Positions 1-7,851 of a stretch of DNA of 64,000 nucleotides are shown here, one piece after another. The position numbers were made by a program, and so were the translations under genes. This stretch comes from Geothrix sp. SG200. Lineage in GTDB: Bacteria; Acidobacteriota; Holophagae; Holophagales; Holophagaceae. The notes below the pieces were generated by a model, which saw only the letters and a program-made list of their open reading frames with translations, was not told the origin of the DNA and did not search any database. The stretch lies in contig NZ_JAKZFR010000002.1 of NCBI RefSeq assembly GCF_022808935.1, positions 124,001 to 188,000 on the forward strand, given 5' to 3'. Position 1 is the stretch's first letter. Each line of letters opens with the position of its first letter.

Positions 1-20
1 TGTAGGGACCTTCGAGGGGT

Positions 21-698
21 TCAGTCCTCGAGCTTGGGGAAGAGCCAGCCTGCGACGGCCGCGCCGAGGAGGGGCGCCACCCAGAAGAGCCAGAGCTGAC
101 CGAGTGCCCAGCCGCCCACGAACAGGGCCGGTCCCGTGCTGCGGGCAGGATTCACGGAGGTGTTCGTGACCGGGATGCTGATGAGGTGGATGAGGGTGAG
201 GCAGAGGCCGATGGCGATGGGCGCGAAGCCCGGCGCGGCCTTCTTGGCGGTGCTGCCCAGGATCACCATGAGGAAGAAGAAGGTCATCACGACCTCGGTC
301 AGGAAGGCTGCACCCAGCCCGTACTTGCCCGGCGAGTGGTCCGCATAGCCGTTGGCCGCGAAGCCGCCGATGGCGGACCCGTTGCCCGTGGCGATGACGT
401 AGAGGATGGCCGAAGCGACCACGGCCCCCAGCACCTGGGCCAGCCAGTAGCCGGCCACATCCTTGTAGGGGAAGCGCCCGCCCACGGCCAACCCCAGGGT
501 CACGGCCGGGTTCAGGTGGCAGCCCGAAACGGGGCCGATGGCGAAGGCCATGGTCAGCACCGTGAGTCCGAAGGCCACGGCCACGCCGTGGAGACCGATG
601 CCCACCCCCGGGAAGGCCGCCGCCAACACCGCGCTGCCGCACCCGCCCAGCACCAGCCAGAGGGTCCCGAAGAATTCCGCCGCAAGCCGCTTGTTCAC
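21..698 (-). CDS. aqpZ: Aquaporin Z, water channel
   Basis: 225-residue six-helix channel of the inner membrane that conducts water. Both half-helix signatures are present: NPA at residues 63-65 (HLNPAVT) and 183-185 (NPARS). The selectivity-filter residues of E. coli AqpZ are all matched (F43, H171, T180, R186), which argues for a water channel rather than a glycerol facilitator. The N-terminal third closely follows E. coli AqpZ ([20 protein letters not shown]). The start is a GTG preceded by GGGAGGAC at normal spacing. It stands alone; the AT-rich stretch just upstream (about 710-725) probably holds its promoter. Confidence 0.95.
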   Translation of the reverse strand: MNKRLAAEFFGTLWLVLGGCGSAVLAAAFPGVGIGLHGVAVAFGLTVLTMAFAIGPVSGCHLNPAVTLGLAVGGRFPYKDVAGYWLAQVLGAVVASAILYVIATGNGSAIGGFAANGYADHSPGKYGLGAAFLTEVVMTFFFLMVILGSTAKKAAPGFAPIAIGLCLTLIHLISIPVTNTSVNPARSTGPALFVGGWALGQLWLFWVAPLLGAAVAGWLFPKLED

Positions 699-801
699 AC
701 GTCCTCCCTTGGAATAAATAAACGATGAACGGGAAATCGGAGCCAGTTTAGCGGCCCGCCGGGAGGATGCATCCTATTTCGGCGTTCAAAAACCAAAAGA
801 A

Positions 802-920
802 AACCGCCAAGACACCAAGAAAAACCACGCTCCCGATTGGTGTGCCTCCGTCAGAAAGCACCAGAGAGGAGAGCACTCCCCGCCTTGGGAGCTTTTGCAG
901 TTCTTGGTACCTTGGTGGGG
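802..920. repeat. Long imperfect hairpin repeat (CCAAG type)
   Basis: The 262-base gap between aqpZ and the exonuclease has no credible gene. It holds an inverted repeat: the left arm (802-821) is a CCGCCAAGACACCAAGAA sequence, and the right arm (901-920, TTCTTGGTACCTTGGTGGGG) is its complement at about 15 of 20 positions plus one wobble pair. The arms are built from short phased CCAAG units, like the CGAAG-type hairpins at 1817, 6077 and 45298. Confidence 0.55.
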
Positions 921-960
921 GCCCGTCCCTTACCTCTCGTGGTAAGCAGACTCATCGGGT

Positions 961-1776
961 CTAGGACAGCCGCTCCCATCCCTCCAGGTAGAGATTGAAG
1001 GCGGGATCCGCCGCGGCCTTCTGCGCAACCAGGGCGCGGATCTGGACCTCCTCGACCTCCATCTGCTCGGGCGTCAGGTGACCCGACAGCGTCATGGCGC
1101 GCAGCCACACCAGGAAGGTGGTGAGGGCGTCGAACTGGTTGTAGCGCACGATGCCGGCGATGTCCCCCGCCCGCCAAAGGTCGATGACGCTCTTCCCGTC
1201 CGTGCCCAGCTTGCCCGGGATCCCGCAGGCCGTGGCCAGCTCGTGGAGGGTGGACGAGGCCTTTCCCCAACTCCCCGTCACCTCCCGCAGGTCGATGTGC
1301 TGGTTCCCATACCGGTCGAAGAAGTCCCCCGCCGCCCATTTCTCCGCGCTGCGGCCCAGTCCGGGGATGGAGAGGCGATGGACCATGGCCCGCTGGACCA
1401 GGATGGGCAGGTCTGCATCCCGCGAGTTGAAGCCCACCAGCTGGGGCTTCTTGTCCCCCAGAGCCACCAGGAAGCGGCGCAGCAGGTCGTCCTCGGCCAG
1501 GGCCTCCGGCCCCTCCGGCAGCGCGAAGAGCTTGTGCTGGACCTCACCGTGCCGCACCGTGCGGATCACCGCCGCGATGGACACCACGCGGCAGAGGATG
1601 GTCTTGAGGTAGGGCCGCGGGTCCGCCTCCGTGGCGCCGCCGTAGGCCCAGAGCCGCTCCGTCACCTCTTCGTCCGGCATCTCCTTCGGAAGGTCCAGCA
1701 CACGCCGGCCCGTAGCAGGATCCGGCACCCACTCGGCGTCGAAGGCGAAGATCTGGGGGTGCGGGGGACGCAGCAT
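961..1776 (-). CDS. Predicted PolB-like 3'-5' exonuclease (DnaQ fold)
   Basis: 271 residues matching the family of predicted 3'-5' exonucleases related to the proofreading domain of DNA polymerase B (DNA_pol_B_exo2). The three acidic motifs are visible: FAFDAEW with D13 and E15, FNSRDADLP around 116-124, and YNQFDALTT at 212-220 with D216. No polymerase domain follows, so it is a stand-alone nuclease, probably in DNA repair or RNA/DNA trimming; the true substrate is not known from sequence. ATG start with CCAGGAG upstream. The neighbouring DoxX gene lies 150 bases upstream on the same strand, behind a hairpin repeat, so a shared transcript is doubtful. Confidence 0.8.
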   Translation of the reverse strand: MLRPPHPQIFAFDAEWVPDPATGRRVLDLPKEMPDEEVTERLWAYGGATEADPRPYLKTILCRVVSIAAVIRTVRHGEVQHKLFALPEGPEALAEDDLLRRFLVALGDKKPQLVGFNSRDADLPILVQRAMVHRLSIPGLGRSAEKWAAGDFFDRYGNQHIDLREVTGSWGKASSTLHELATACGIPGKLGTDGKSVIDLWRAGDIAGIVRYNQFDALTTFLVWLRAMTLSGHLTPEQMEVEEVQIRALVAQKAAADPAFNLYLEGWERLS

Positions 1777-1816
1777 GGGAACGCTCCTGGAATACCTTCA
1801 AGTCTGAGCAATGCTC

Positions 1817-1924
1817 AAAAGCCTCCACGAAGGGCACGAAGGGTATAGGCAAATCGCGAAGGCGAATTCGTGGCCTTTAGACTCGCCCGAAGGGCTTCTT
1901 CGTGTCCTTCGTGGAGCTCTTTTG
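1817..1924. repeat. Long hairpin repeat (CGAAG type)
   Basis: Inverted repeat between two minus-strand genes. The left arm (about 1817-1841, CTCCACGAAGGGCACGAAG with flanking AAAAG) and the right arm (about 1899-1924) match at about 24 of 26 positions when one is reverse-complemented. The middle also contains CGAAGG units and a GCGAATTCG palindrome. It would fold into a long stem in RNA of either strand and is best read as a mobile or expanded repeat rather than a gene. Confidence 0.75.
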
Positions 1925-1933
1925 ACGACCGGG

Positions 1934-2290
1934 TTACTTCTCCAAAGCCCACTTGCCCCCGCCGCCCACCGCGCAGGCCAGACCCACGAGCAGGCGGAAG
2001 AGGGCGGGCAGGTTCGACAGGGGACCGGCCCCGTGCATCCAGCCGTGCACCAGCGGCCAGCTCAGGACGGCCACGAGGACTCCGCCCGCCAAGGCCACCC
2101 ACACGCCGAGCAGAATCAGAGCCCCGCATACCAGCTCGCCCAGGGCAAAGCCCCAAGTCGAGGCCTGGGCGAAGGTGATGGCCCCGTGGGCCCGGCGGAG
2201 GATCTCGAAGCCGTGCATCACGGCCATGCCGCCCACGGCGAGGCGCAGGAGGAAAAGGGCCCAGTCGGTGCGGGTCTTGGAAGCGGCCAT
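1934..2290 (-). CDS. DoxX family membrane protein
   Basis: 118 residues from the ATG at 2290, chosen because GAGGTAGTC precedes it; an in-frame ATG at 2308 has no such site. Four hydrophobic segments span most of the protein (LFLLRLAVGGMAVMHGF, LGELVCGALILLGVW, VLVAVLSWPLVHGW and a final LLVGLACAVGGGG), the usual DoxX layout. DoxX-like proteins are small inner-membrane proteins sometimes linked to redox stress or terminal oxidase accessory roles; no specific role can be given here. The divergent HAD gene begins 53 bases away. Confidence 0.75.
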   Translation of the reverse strand: MAASKTRTDWALFLLRLAVGGMAVMHGFEILRRAHGAITFAQASTWGFALGELVCGALILLGVWVALAGGVLVAVLSWPLVHGWMHGAGPLSNLPALFRLLVGLACAVGGGGKWALEK

Positions 2291-2343
2291 GACTACCTCG
2301 GGAAACATCCATTGTAGGCTGGGGATTCTCCACGGAAACCGCC

Positions 2344-3030
2344 ATGCGCCCCACGCTCGCCTTCGACGCCGACGACACCCTCTGGCACAACGAGACCCTC
2401 TACGCCGAGACCCAGGAGGCCTTCCGCGCCCTGCTCCGCCCCTTCCACGACAACGCCTGGATCGACGCCCGCCTCCACGATACGGAGATGCGCAACCTCC
2501 GCCGGTACGGGTACGGCATCAAGGGGTTCACCCTGTCCATGATCGAGACGGCCCTGGAGCTCACCGAGGACCGAGTCGAGGGCCGGGGCATCCGCCAGGT
2601 GCTGGAGCTGGGCCAGGCCATGCTCGACAAGCCGGTGGAGCCGCTGCCCGGGGTGGCAGAGGTGCTGGCCGATGTGGCCGGGAAGTTCGACCTGATGCTG
2701 ATCACCAAAGGCGACCTCTTCGACCAGGAGACCAAGCTGGCCAAGTCTGGTCTTGGACACCACTTTTCACGGGTCGAGATCGTCTCCGAAAAGGACGAGG
2801 CGACCTACGCGACCCTCCTCGGGCGCCACGGCCTCCAGCCCGGGGCCTTCACGATGGTGGGCAACTCCGTGAAGTCCGACATCCTGCCGGTCCTGGCCCT
2901 GGGCGCCCGGGCGATCCACATCCCCTACCACCTGACCTGGGCCCACGAGGTGGTCGCCACCCCGGTGGAATCCCCCTTCCCCGTGCTCGACTCCATCCGC
3001 GACCTGCCCGCCCTGCTCGCAGGCTGGTGA
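2344..3030 (+). CDS. HAD family hydrolase
   Basis: 228-residue phosphatase-type HAD protein. Motif I is DADDTLW with nucleophile D8 and general acid/base D10, motif II is the Thr of LMLITKGD, and motif IV is MVGNSVKSD near residues 177-185. An alpha-helical cap lies between motifs I and II (about residues 17-90). The family removes phosphate from small metabolites such as nucleotides or sugar phosphates; the substrate is not evident. A TAGGCT -10-like hexamer about 25 bases upstream of the ATG could drive it. Overall length is typical for YjjG-like HAD enzymes. Confidence 0.85.
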   Translation: MRPTLAFDADDTLWHNETLYAETQEAFRALLRPFHDNAWIDARLHDTEMRNLRRYGYGIKGFTLSMIETALELTEDRVEGRGIRQVLELGQAMLDKPVEPLPGVAEVLADVAGKFDLMLITKGDLFDQETKLAKSGLGHHFSRVEIVSEKDEATYATLLGRHGLQPGAFTMVGNSVKSDILPVLALGARAIHIPYHLTWAHEVVATPVESPFPVLDSIRDLPALLAGW

Positions 3031-3043
3031 CCCCGTCCTCCGC

Positions 3044-3115
3044 TATGCTGGTGGGAATGGAGAAACTCTGATCTCGGTGTCCGCTCCACGGATACGCGAG
3101 ACCTCTCCCGGCAAG
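3044..3115 (+). promoter_or_regulatory. hbd promoter and structured leader element
   Basis: A TATGCT -10-like hexamer lies at 3044-3049, just after the HAD stop. The resulting leader of more than 100 bases contains, at about 3072-3115, a small hairpin (GTGTCCG, five-base loop, CGGATAC) followed by GCGAGACCTC. The same arrangement, stem then GATACGCGAGACCTC, occurs twice at 50629-50741, so the element is not a chance fold. Function unknown. Confidence 0.4.
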
Positions 3116-3172
3116 GCCTCGAGTCCCAAATCCCCCGCTCCCCTACGTCAACACATCCAAAGAGAGGTCGTT

Positions 3173-4030
3173 ATGAGCATCCAGAACATTGGCGTCATCG
3201 GTGCGGGCCAGATGGGCAACGGCATCGCCCATGTCTTCGCCCAGGCGGGCTTCAGCGTGCTGATGCAGGACATCAGCGAGGCCTTCGCCGCCAAGGGTGT
3301 GGCCACCATCGACAAGAACCTCCAACGCGGCGTGGACAAGGGCAAGATGACCGCCGACGAAAAGGCGGCTGTCCTGGGGCGGATCCGCACCACCACGAAG
3401 CTCGAGGACCTCGCCGGCTGCGACATCGTCATCGAGGCCGCCACCGAGAAGTGGGAGGTCAAGAAGCAGATCTTCGAGACCCTGGACAAGGTCTGCAAGC
3501 CCGGGGCGATCCTGGCGAGCAACACCAGCAGCATCTCCATCACCAAGCTGGCCGCCGTCACGAAGCGCCCCGAGGCCTTCATCGGCATGCACTTCATGAA
3601 CCCAGTGCCGGTCATGCAGCTCATCGAGGTCATCCGCGGCCTGGCCACCAGCGACGCCACCTTCGACGCGGTGATGGAGCTCTCGAAGAAGCTGGGCAAG
3701 ACTCCCATCCACTGCAATGACTTCCCCGGTTTCGTCAGCAACCGCGTGCTGCTGCCCATGATCAATGAGGCCATCTACGCCCTCTACGAAGGCGTGGCCA
3801 GCGTGGAGAGCATTGACGGGATCATGAAGCTCGGGATGAACCACCCGATGGGCCCCCTCACCCTGGCGGACTTCATCGGCCTGGACACCTGCCTCTTCAT
3901 CCTCAATGTGCTGCATGAGGGCCTGGGCGATCCCAAGTACCGCCCCTGCCCCCTGCTCATCAAGTACGTGGACGCCGGATGGCTGGGCAAGAAGAGCGGC
4001 CGCGGTTTCTACGACTACAGCAAGGCCTGA
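3173..4030 (+). CDS. hbd: 3-hydroxybutyryl-CoA dehydrogenase
   Basis: 285 residues, the normal length for the short form of the family. It oxidises or reduces 3-hydroxybutyryl-CoA/acetoacetyl-CoA with NAD(P) in butyrate, PHB or beta-oxidation metabolism. The dinucleotide motif [13 protein letters not shown] is at residues 7-19. The catalytic region is intact: SNTSSISIT, then [17 protein letters not shown] with the catalytic His and Glu, then DFPGFVSNR with the conserved Asn. The ATG at 3173 is preceded by AGAGAGG; an upstream in-frame start at 3077 would translate the repeat-like leader and is rejected. It may be cotranscribed with the DUF3187 gene 12 bases downstream. Confidence 0.93.
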   Translation: MSIQNIGVIGAGQMGNGIAHVFAQAGFSVLMQDISEAFAAKGVATIDKNLQRGVDKGKMTADEKAAVLGRIRTTTKLEDLAGCDIVIEAATEKWEVKKQIFETLDKVCKPGAILASNTSSISITKLAAVTKRPEAFIGMHFMNPVPVMQLIEVIRGLATSDATFDAVMELSKKLGKTPIHCNDFPGFVSNRVLLPMINEAIYALYEGVASVESIDGIMKLGMNHPMGPLTLADFIGLDTCLFILNVLHEGLGDPKYRPCPLLIKYVDAGWLGKKSGRGFYDYSKA

Positions 4031-4042
4031 TCTCCACAGGCC

Positions 4043-5113
4043 ATGCAACGCCGCGCGGCTCTTGCCCTCGTGGCCTTCCTGCGACTGGCGGCCGAGGAGC
4101 CCCTTCACGAGATGGGCCCCTTCCCCACCCGGGAGATGTTCCCCCTCTACTTGCCCACCATGGCCTACCAGCCGGTGGACCCCGTTCCCCTCGGGCGCGG
4201 CCGCTGGCGGTGGGCCCTGCACTGGATCGAGGCCAACACCTTCCAGTTCTCGGACATCTTCGAGCAGTATGGCCCACGCGACGCGGTGGGCCGCGTCGCG
4301 GTCACCCAAGCCGCTTTCGCCGCGGCGGCCGCGGCCTACCCCGACGCACCGACGCTGTATTTCTTCGACGAGGAGATCGCGCGCTTCGAGGTGGAGGGAA
4401 GATATGGGCTGTCGGACCAGACCGACCTCTGGATCCGCATGCCCGTGCAGAACCACACGGGCGGCTTCCTCGACCCTCTCATCGAGACCTTCCACAAGCT
4501 CGGCTTCGAGCAGTACGGCCGGGCCCTCGTCCTGCAGAACCAGGTGGCCCTGGCGGTGGCCCGCCACGGCCAGGTGGTCTTCTACACGGACGAGCGCATC
4601 CTGGGGAAAACCCAGGATCCCGTCCTGGGCCTCACCCACCGTCTGCTGGCGACGCCCACATGGACGCTCTCCACCACGGTCAGCGTCAAGCCGCCCCTCA
4701 CCCACACCTACGATGTCTACCGGTCGGGCTGGGACCAGACCTACGGCCTCACCGGCGCCTGGCGTCTTCCCGGGCGGCATGCCTTCTATTTCGGCGCCGG
4801 ATTCGTCCACCGCCCCCACGGGAGTCCGGAATACACGGACATCGGATTCAAGGATGGGGTCGGGGCCCACGCCACCTGGGAGTACCGCCGCTGGCCGCGG
4901 GTCCAGCCCTTCCTCCAGCTCTATTGGCAGAGCGGCTACCTCCCGCGGCAACCCTACCAGCACTTCGACCAGCCCAGCCTCCAGCACGATCTGGGGGTGC
5001 ACTGGCACTGGACGCCCCGCACCACCTTGACCTTCCGCTACCTGAACAACATCTCCCACTGGGGGAACACCGCGGACATGGGCCTTGGCGCGAGCCTGAC
5101 GGCGCATTTCTAG
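4043..5113 (+). CDS. DUF3187-like outer-membrane beta-barrel candidate
   Basis: 356 residues. A short hydrophobic start (ALALVAFLRLA) is followed by GPFPTREMFPLYLPTM, which resembles the N-terminal signature of DUF3187 proteins. The rest alternates polar and aromatic residues in strand-like blocks and ends LTAHF, with the terminal Phe common in outer-membrane barrels. No enzymatic motif is seen. The signal peptide is short and weak for export, so localisation is inferred. It follows hbd by 12 bases. The family assignment is from memory of the N-terminal motif. Confidence 0.6.
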   Translation: MQRRAALALVAFLRLAAEEPLHEMGPFPTREMFPLYLPTMAYQPVDPVPLGRGRWRWALHWIEANTFQFSDIFEQYGPRDAVGRVAVTQAAFAAAAAAYPDAPTLYFFDEEIARFEVEGRYGLSDQTDLWIRMPVQNHTGGFLDPLIETFHKLGFEQYGRALVLQNQVALAVARHGQVVFYTDERILGKTQDPVLGLTHRLLATPTWTLSTTVSVKPPLTHTYDVYRSGWDQTYGLTGAWRLPGRHAFYFGAGFVHRPHGSPEYTDIGFKDGVGAHATWEYRRWPRVQPFLQLYWQSGYLPRQPYQHFDQPSLQHDLGVHWHWTPRTTLTFRYLNNISHWGNTADMGLGASLTAHF

Positions 5114-5114
5114 G

Positions 5115-5120
5115 TAGAAT
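5115..5120 (+). promoter_or_regulatory. Likely -10 element for fbaB
   Basis: TAGAAT directly after the stop of the upstream gene, leaving a leader of about 28 bases that contains GAGGTG before the fbaB ATG. No good -35 is seen. Confidence 0.4.
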
Positions 5121-5148
5121 GGCCGTTTGAATCCATGCGAGGTGCCCC

Positions 5149-6069
5149 ATGGCCACGGCCAAAGTCCGCGAGATCCTGTCCTGGTACAGCTCTGAAAACC
5201 CCGGCGTGAAGGCCAATCTCGCCCGGATGATGAACACCGGCCGCCTGGCCGGCACCGGCAAGTTCGTGATCCTGCCCGTGGACCAGGGCTTCGAGCACGG
5301 TCCCGCCCGCAGCTTCGCGCCCAACCCGGCCGGCTACGATCCCCGCTACCACGTGGAGCTGGCCATCGAGGCCGGCTGCAACGCCTACGCCGCGCCCCTG
5401 GGCTTCATCGAGCACGTGGCCTCTGACTATGCCGGCGACATCCCCCTCATCCTCAAGCTCAACAACAGCGACATCCTCAGCAAGGGCCACGAGCCCTGCA
5501 GCGCCATCACAGGCAGCGTGGAGGACGCCCTGCGCCTGGGCTGCGCCGCCATCGGCTACACCATCTACCCCGGCAGCGGCGACCGCAACATCCAGTACGA
5601 AAGCCTGCGGGAGCTGATCCTCGAGGCCAAGGCCGTGGGGCTGCCCACCGTCGTCTGGTCCTATCCCCGCGGGGCGGGCCTCACCAAGGAAGGTGAGACC
5701 GCCGTGGACGTGGCCGGGTACGCCGCCCAGATCGCCGCCCAGCTCGGCGCCCACATCATCAAGGTGAAGCCCCCCAAGCAGCACCTCGAGGTGAAGGAAG
5801 CCGCCGCGGCCTTCGAGAAGGCCCAGATCCCCACCGAGACCCTGGCCGACCGGGTGAAGGAAGTGGTCCGCAGCGCCTTCAACGGCCGCCGCATCATCAT
5901 CTTCAGCGGCGGCGAGGCCAAGGGCACCGAGGCGGTGCTCCAGGAAGTGGCCGAACTGGCCAAGGGCGGGGCCTTTGGCAGCATCATGGGCCGCAACGCC
6001 TTCCAGCGGCCGAAGGCCGAGGCCATCCAGCTCCTGCACGCGGTGATGGACATCTTCGCGAAGGCGTGA
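5149..6069 (+). CDS. fbaB: Class I fructose-bisphosphate aldolase (DhnA type)
   Basis: 306 residues, cytosolic glycolytic/gluconeogenic enzyme that splits fructose 1,6-bisphosphate by a Schiff-base mechanism. Family landmarks are clear: [10 protein letters not shown] near residue 44-53, [17 protein letters not shown], the Schiff-base region [10 protein letters not shown] near residue 200, and the phosphate-binding IFSGGEAKG and [12 protein letters not shown]. This is the archaeal/bacterial DhnA type rather than the animal class I fold branch. ATG with GAGGTG upstream; its stop is followed by a strong hairpin terminator shared with convergent prfC. Confidence 0.93.
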   Translation: MATAKVREILSWYSSENPGVKANLARMMNTGRLAGTGKFVILPVDQGFEHGPARSFAPNPAGYDPRYHVELAIEAGCNAYAAPLGFIEHVASDYAGDIPLILKLNNSDILSKGHEPCSAITGSVEDALRLGCAAIGYTIYPGSGDRNIQYESLRELILEAKAVGLPTVVWSYPRGAGLTKEGETAVDVAGYAAQIAAQLGAHIIKVKPPKQHLEVKEAAAAFEKAQIPTETLADRVKEVVRSAFNGRRIIIFSGGEAKGTEAVLQEVAELAKGGAFGSIMGRNAFQRPKAEAIQLLHAVMDIFAKA

Positions 6070-6076
6070 ACCAGAA

Positions 6077-6171
6077 AACCGCGAAAGACGCGAACAAAGC
6101 CGATAAAGAAACCGCCACTCGAACCGGAGGTGGCGGTTTTTCGTTTCGCGAGATTCGCGACTTTCGCGGTT
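6077..6171. repeat. Long hairpin repeat enclosing a terminator
   Basis: Outer arms 6077-6094 (AACCGCGAAAGACGCGAA) and 6154-6171 are reverse complements at 17 of 18 positions. Inside lies the terminator stem at 6109-6139. The CGAAAG phased units relate it to the elements at 802, 1817 and 45298. It fills the whole gap between the convergent fbaB and prfC genes. Confidence 0.75.
6109..6139 (+). terminator. Rho-independent terminator of fbaB
   Basis: Perfect 10-bp stem (AAACCGCCAC with GTGGCGGTTT), 11-base loop, followed by a T run. The flanking A residues could let it act on the opposite strand for prfC as well. Confidence 0.8.
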
Positions 6172-6178
6172 CCTGTCC

Positions 6179-7747
6179 TTACTTCGGCGGGTGCTCCAGG
6201 AACGTCAGCCCGGGACTCTTCTCGGCCGTGGTCCGCCGCTGCCAGTCGTTCTCGAAGAGGATGGCGGGGTTGCTCTCGGCGTCCTCCACCAGCTCGCCCC
6301 AGAAGCGGCTGGGCTCGGGCCAGCCGCCTTCGATCCAGCGAGCCATCTGGAAGCCGCGGGACTCCAGCAGCACAGGGCAGGCGTACTCATCCTTGAGACG
6401 GTGCTGGAGCACCTCGAACTGCAGGCGGCCGATGGCGCCGAGGATGGGCAGGGGCGCGCCGCCCTTGGGCCAGAACACCTGGACCACGCCTTCTTCCGCG
6501 ATCTGGTTCAGGCCCTTCAGGAAGCCCTTGCGGGCGCCGGGGTCCGCCAGGCGCACGGAGGCGAACTGCTCGGGCGAGAAGCGCGGCACCGCGTGGAACT
6601 CGATGGGACCGGCGGCACTCAGCACATCTCCGATGCGGAAGAGGCCCGGGTTGATGAGGCCCAGGATGTCGCCGGGGTAGGCCTCGTCGACGATCTGCCG
6701 CTCGCGGCCGAAGAACATATGGGGGTAGTTCAGCTTGATGGACTTCTTCTCGCGCACATGCAGCGCGTCCATGCCCCGATCGAACTTCCCGGACACGATG
6801 CGGGCGAAGGCCACGCGGTCCCGGTGGGCCTTGTTCATGTTGGCCTGCACCTTGAACACGAAGGCCGTGAAGGGCTGCTCAGGCGCCACTTCCCCACCGT
6901 CCATCAGGGGCCTCGGGCCCGGTGCGGGCGCCAGCTCCAGGAACTCCTCCAGGAACTCCGCCACGCCGAAGTTGTTCACGGCGGAGCCGAAGAACATCGG
7001 GGACTGCTCGCCCCGCAGGAAGGCCTCCCGGTCGAAGGACGGCAGCACGTGGTCCATGAGGTCCACGTCATCCTTGAGCTGCTGGAGCTCGGCGGGCGTC
7101 AGCAGGGCGCCGATCTCGGGGTCGTCCAGTCCCCCCTGCCCGGCAACACGGGCTTTCCGGCCCGCTTTCGCCCGCTCGAAGACCTGGATCTGACCCGTGG
7201 CGCGGACGTAGACGCCCTTGAAGTCCGTGCCGGAGCCGATGGGCCAGGTCATGGGGACGGCGTGCAGGCCGAACAGCTCCTCCACCTCGTCGATGAGCTC
7301 CACGGGTTCTCGGCCGGGGCGGTCCAGCTTGTTGACGAAGGTGAAAATGGGCAGCTTGCGCTCATTGGCCACACGGAAGAGCTTCTTGGTCTGCTCTTCC
7401 ACGCCCTTGGCGCAGTCCAGCAGCATCACCACGGCGTCGGCCGCCGTGAGCGCCCGGTAGGTGTCCTCGCTGAAGTCCTGGTGGCCCGGCGTATCCAGCA
7501 GGTTGATGGCCCGGCCCATGTATTCGAACTGCATGGCAGCGGAGGTGACGCTGATGCCGCGCTCCTGCTCGATGCTCATCCAGTCCGAATGGGCCGCGGC
7601 CCCGCCTTCGCGGGCCTTCACGCTGCCCGCCCGGTCGATGGCGCCGCCATAGAGCAGCAGCTTCTCCGTCAGCGTGGTCTTGCCCGCGTCAGGGTGGCTG
7701 ATGATGGCGAAGGTTCGCCGCCGTTGGATTTCTTCAGAGAGGGACAT
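6179..7747 (-). CDS. prfC: Peptide chain release factor 3
   Basis: 522 residues, a translational GTPase that recycles RF1/RF2 from the ribosome. G1 is SHPDAGKTT at residues 17-25, G3 is DTPGHQDF, and G4 is NKLDRPGREP, followed by the RF3-specific middle domains (GVYVRATGQIQVFERAK; VFKVQANMNKAHRDR) and a C-terminal IGRLQFEVLQHRLKDEY block that is diagnostic for RF3. The start at MSLSEEIQRR was chosen because it matches the family; upstream in-frame codons run into the neighbouring gene. It ends at the shared hairpin with fbaB. Confidence 0.95.
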   Translation of the reverse strand: MSLSEEIQRRRTFAIISHPDAGKTTLTEKLLLYGGAIDRAGSVKAREGGAAAHSDWMSIEQERGISVTSAAMQFEYMGRAINLLDTPGHQDFSEDTYRALTAADAVVMLLDCAKGVEEQTKKLFRVANERKLPIFTFVNKLDRPGREPVELIDEVEELFGLHAVPMTWPIGSGTDFKGVYVRATGQIQVFERAKAGRKARVAGQGGLDDPEIGALLTPAELQQLKDDVDLMDHVLPSFDREAFLRGEQSPMFFGSAVNNFGVAEFLEEFLELAPAPGPRPLMDGGEVAPEQPFTAFVFKVQANMNKAHRDRVAFARIVSGKFDRGMDALHVREKKSIKLNYPHMFFGRERQIVDEAYPGDILGLINPGLFRIGDVLSAAGPIEFHAVPRFSPEQFASVRLADPGARKGFLKGLNQIAEEGVVQVFWPKGGAPLPILGAIGRLQFEVLQHRLKDEYACPVLLESRGFQMARWIEGGWPEPSRFWGELVEDAESNPAILFENDWQRRTTAEKSPGLTFLEHPPK

Positions 7748-7766
7748 GGGCTTCCGGGCATAAGAA

Positions 7767-7787
7767 AGGCGCGGCTTGGCCGCGCCT
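7767..7787 (-). terminator. Hairpin between ptrB and prfC
   Basis: Perfect 9-bp stem AGGCGCGGC/GCCGCGCCT with a three-base loop. Read on the minus strand it is followed by TTTCTT, so it likely terminates ptrB or lies in the prfC leader. Confidence 0.6.
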
Positions 7788-7811
7788 CTTGATTCTACTA
7801 CGTTTTTCCTA

Positions 7812-7842
7812 CCTCCAATGGGTGCTTTGCGCCCTTTGGAGG
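7812..7842 (-). terminator. Terminator of ptrB
   Basis: Inverted repeat CCTCCAATGGG/CCCTTTGGAGG just after the ptrB stop; the minus-strand transcript continues with TAGGAAAAACG. One mismatch in the stem. Confidence 0.55.
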
Positions 7843-7851
7843 AGGAACCGC

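Noticed and set aside
3077-3172. N-terminal extension of hbd
   Set aside because: Translates the structured leader repeat; the downstream ATG has a good ribosome site and begins the conserved NAD-binding fold.
3143-5107. 654-residue minus-strand frame opposite hbd and the DUF3187 gene
   Set aside because: Exact antiparallel shadow of two real genes in high-GC DNA; low-complexity His/Gly/Val composition and no motif.
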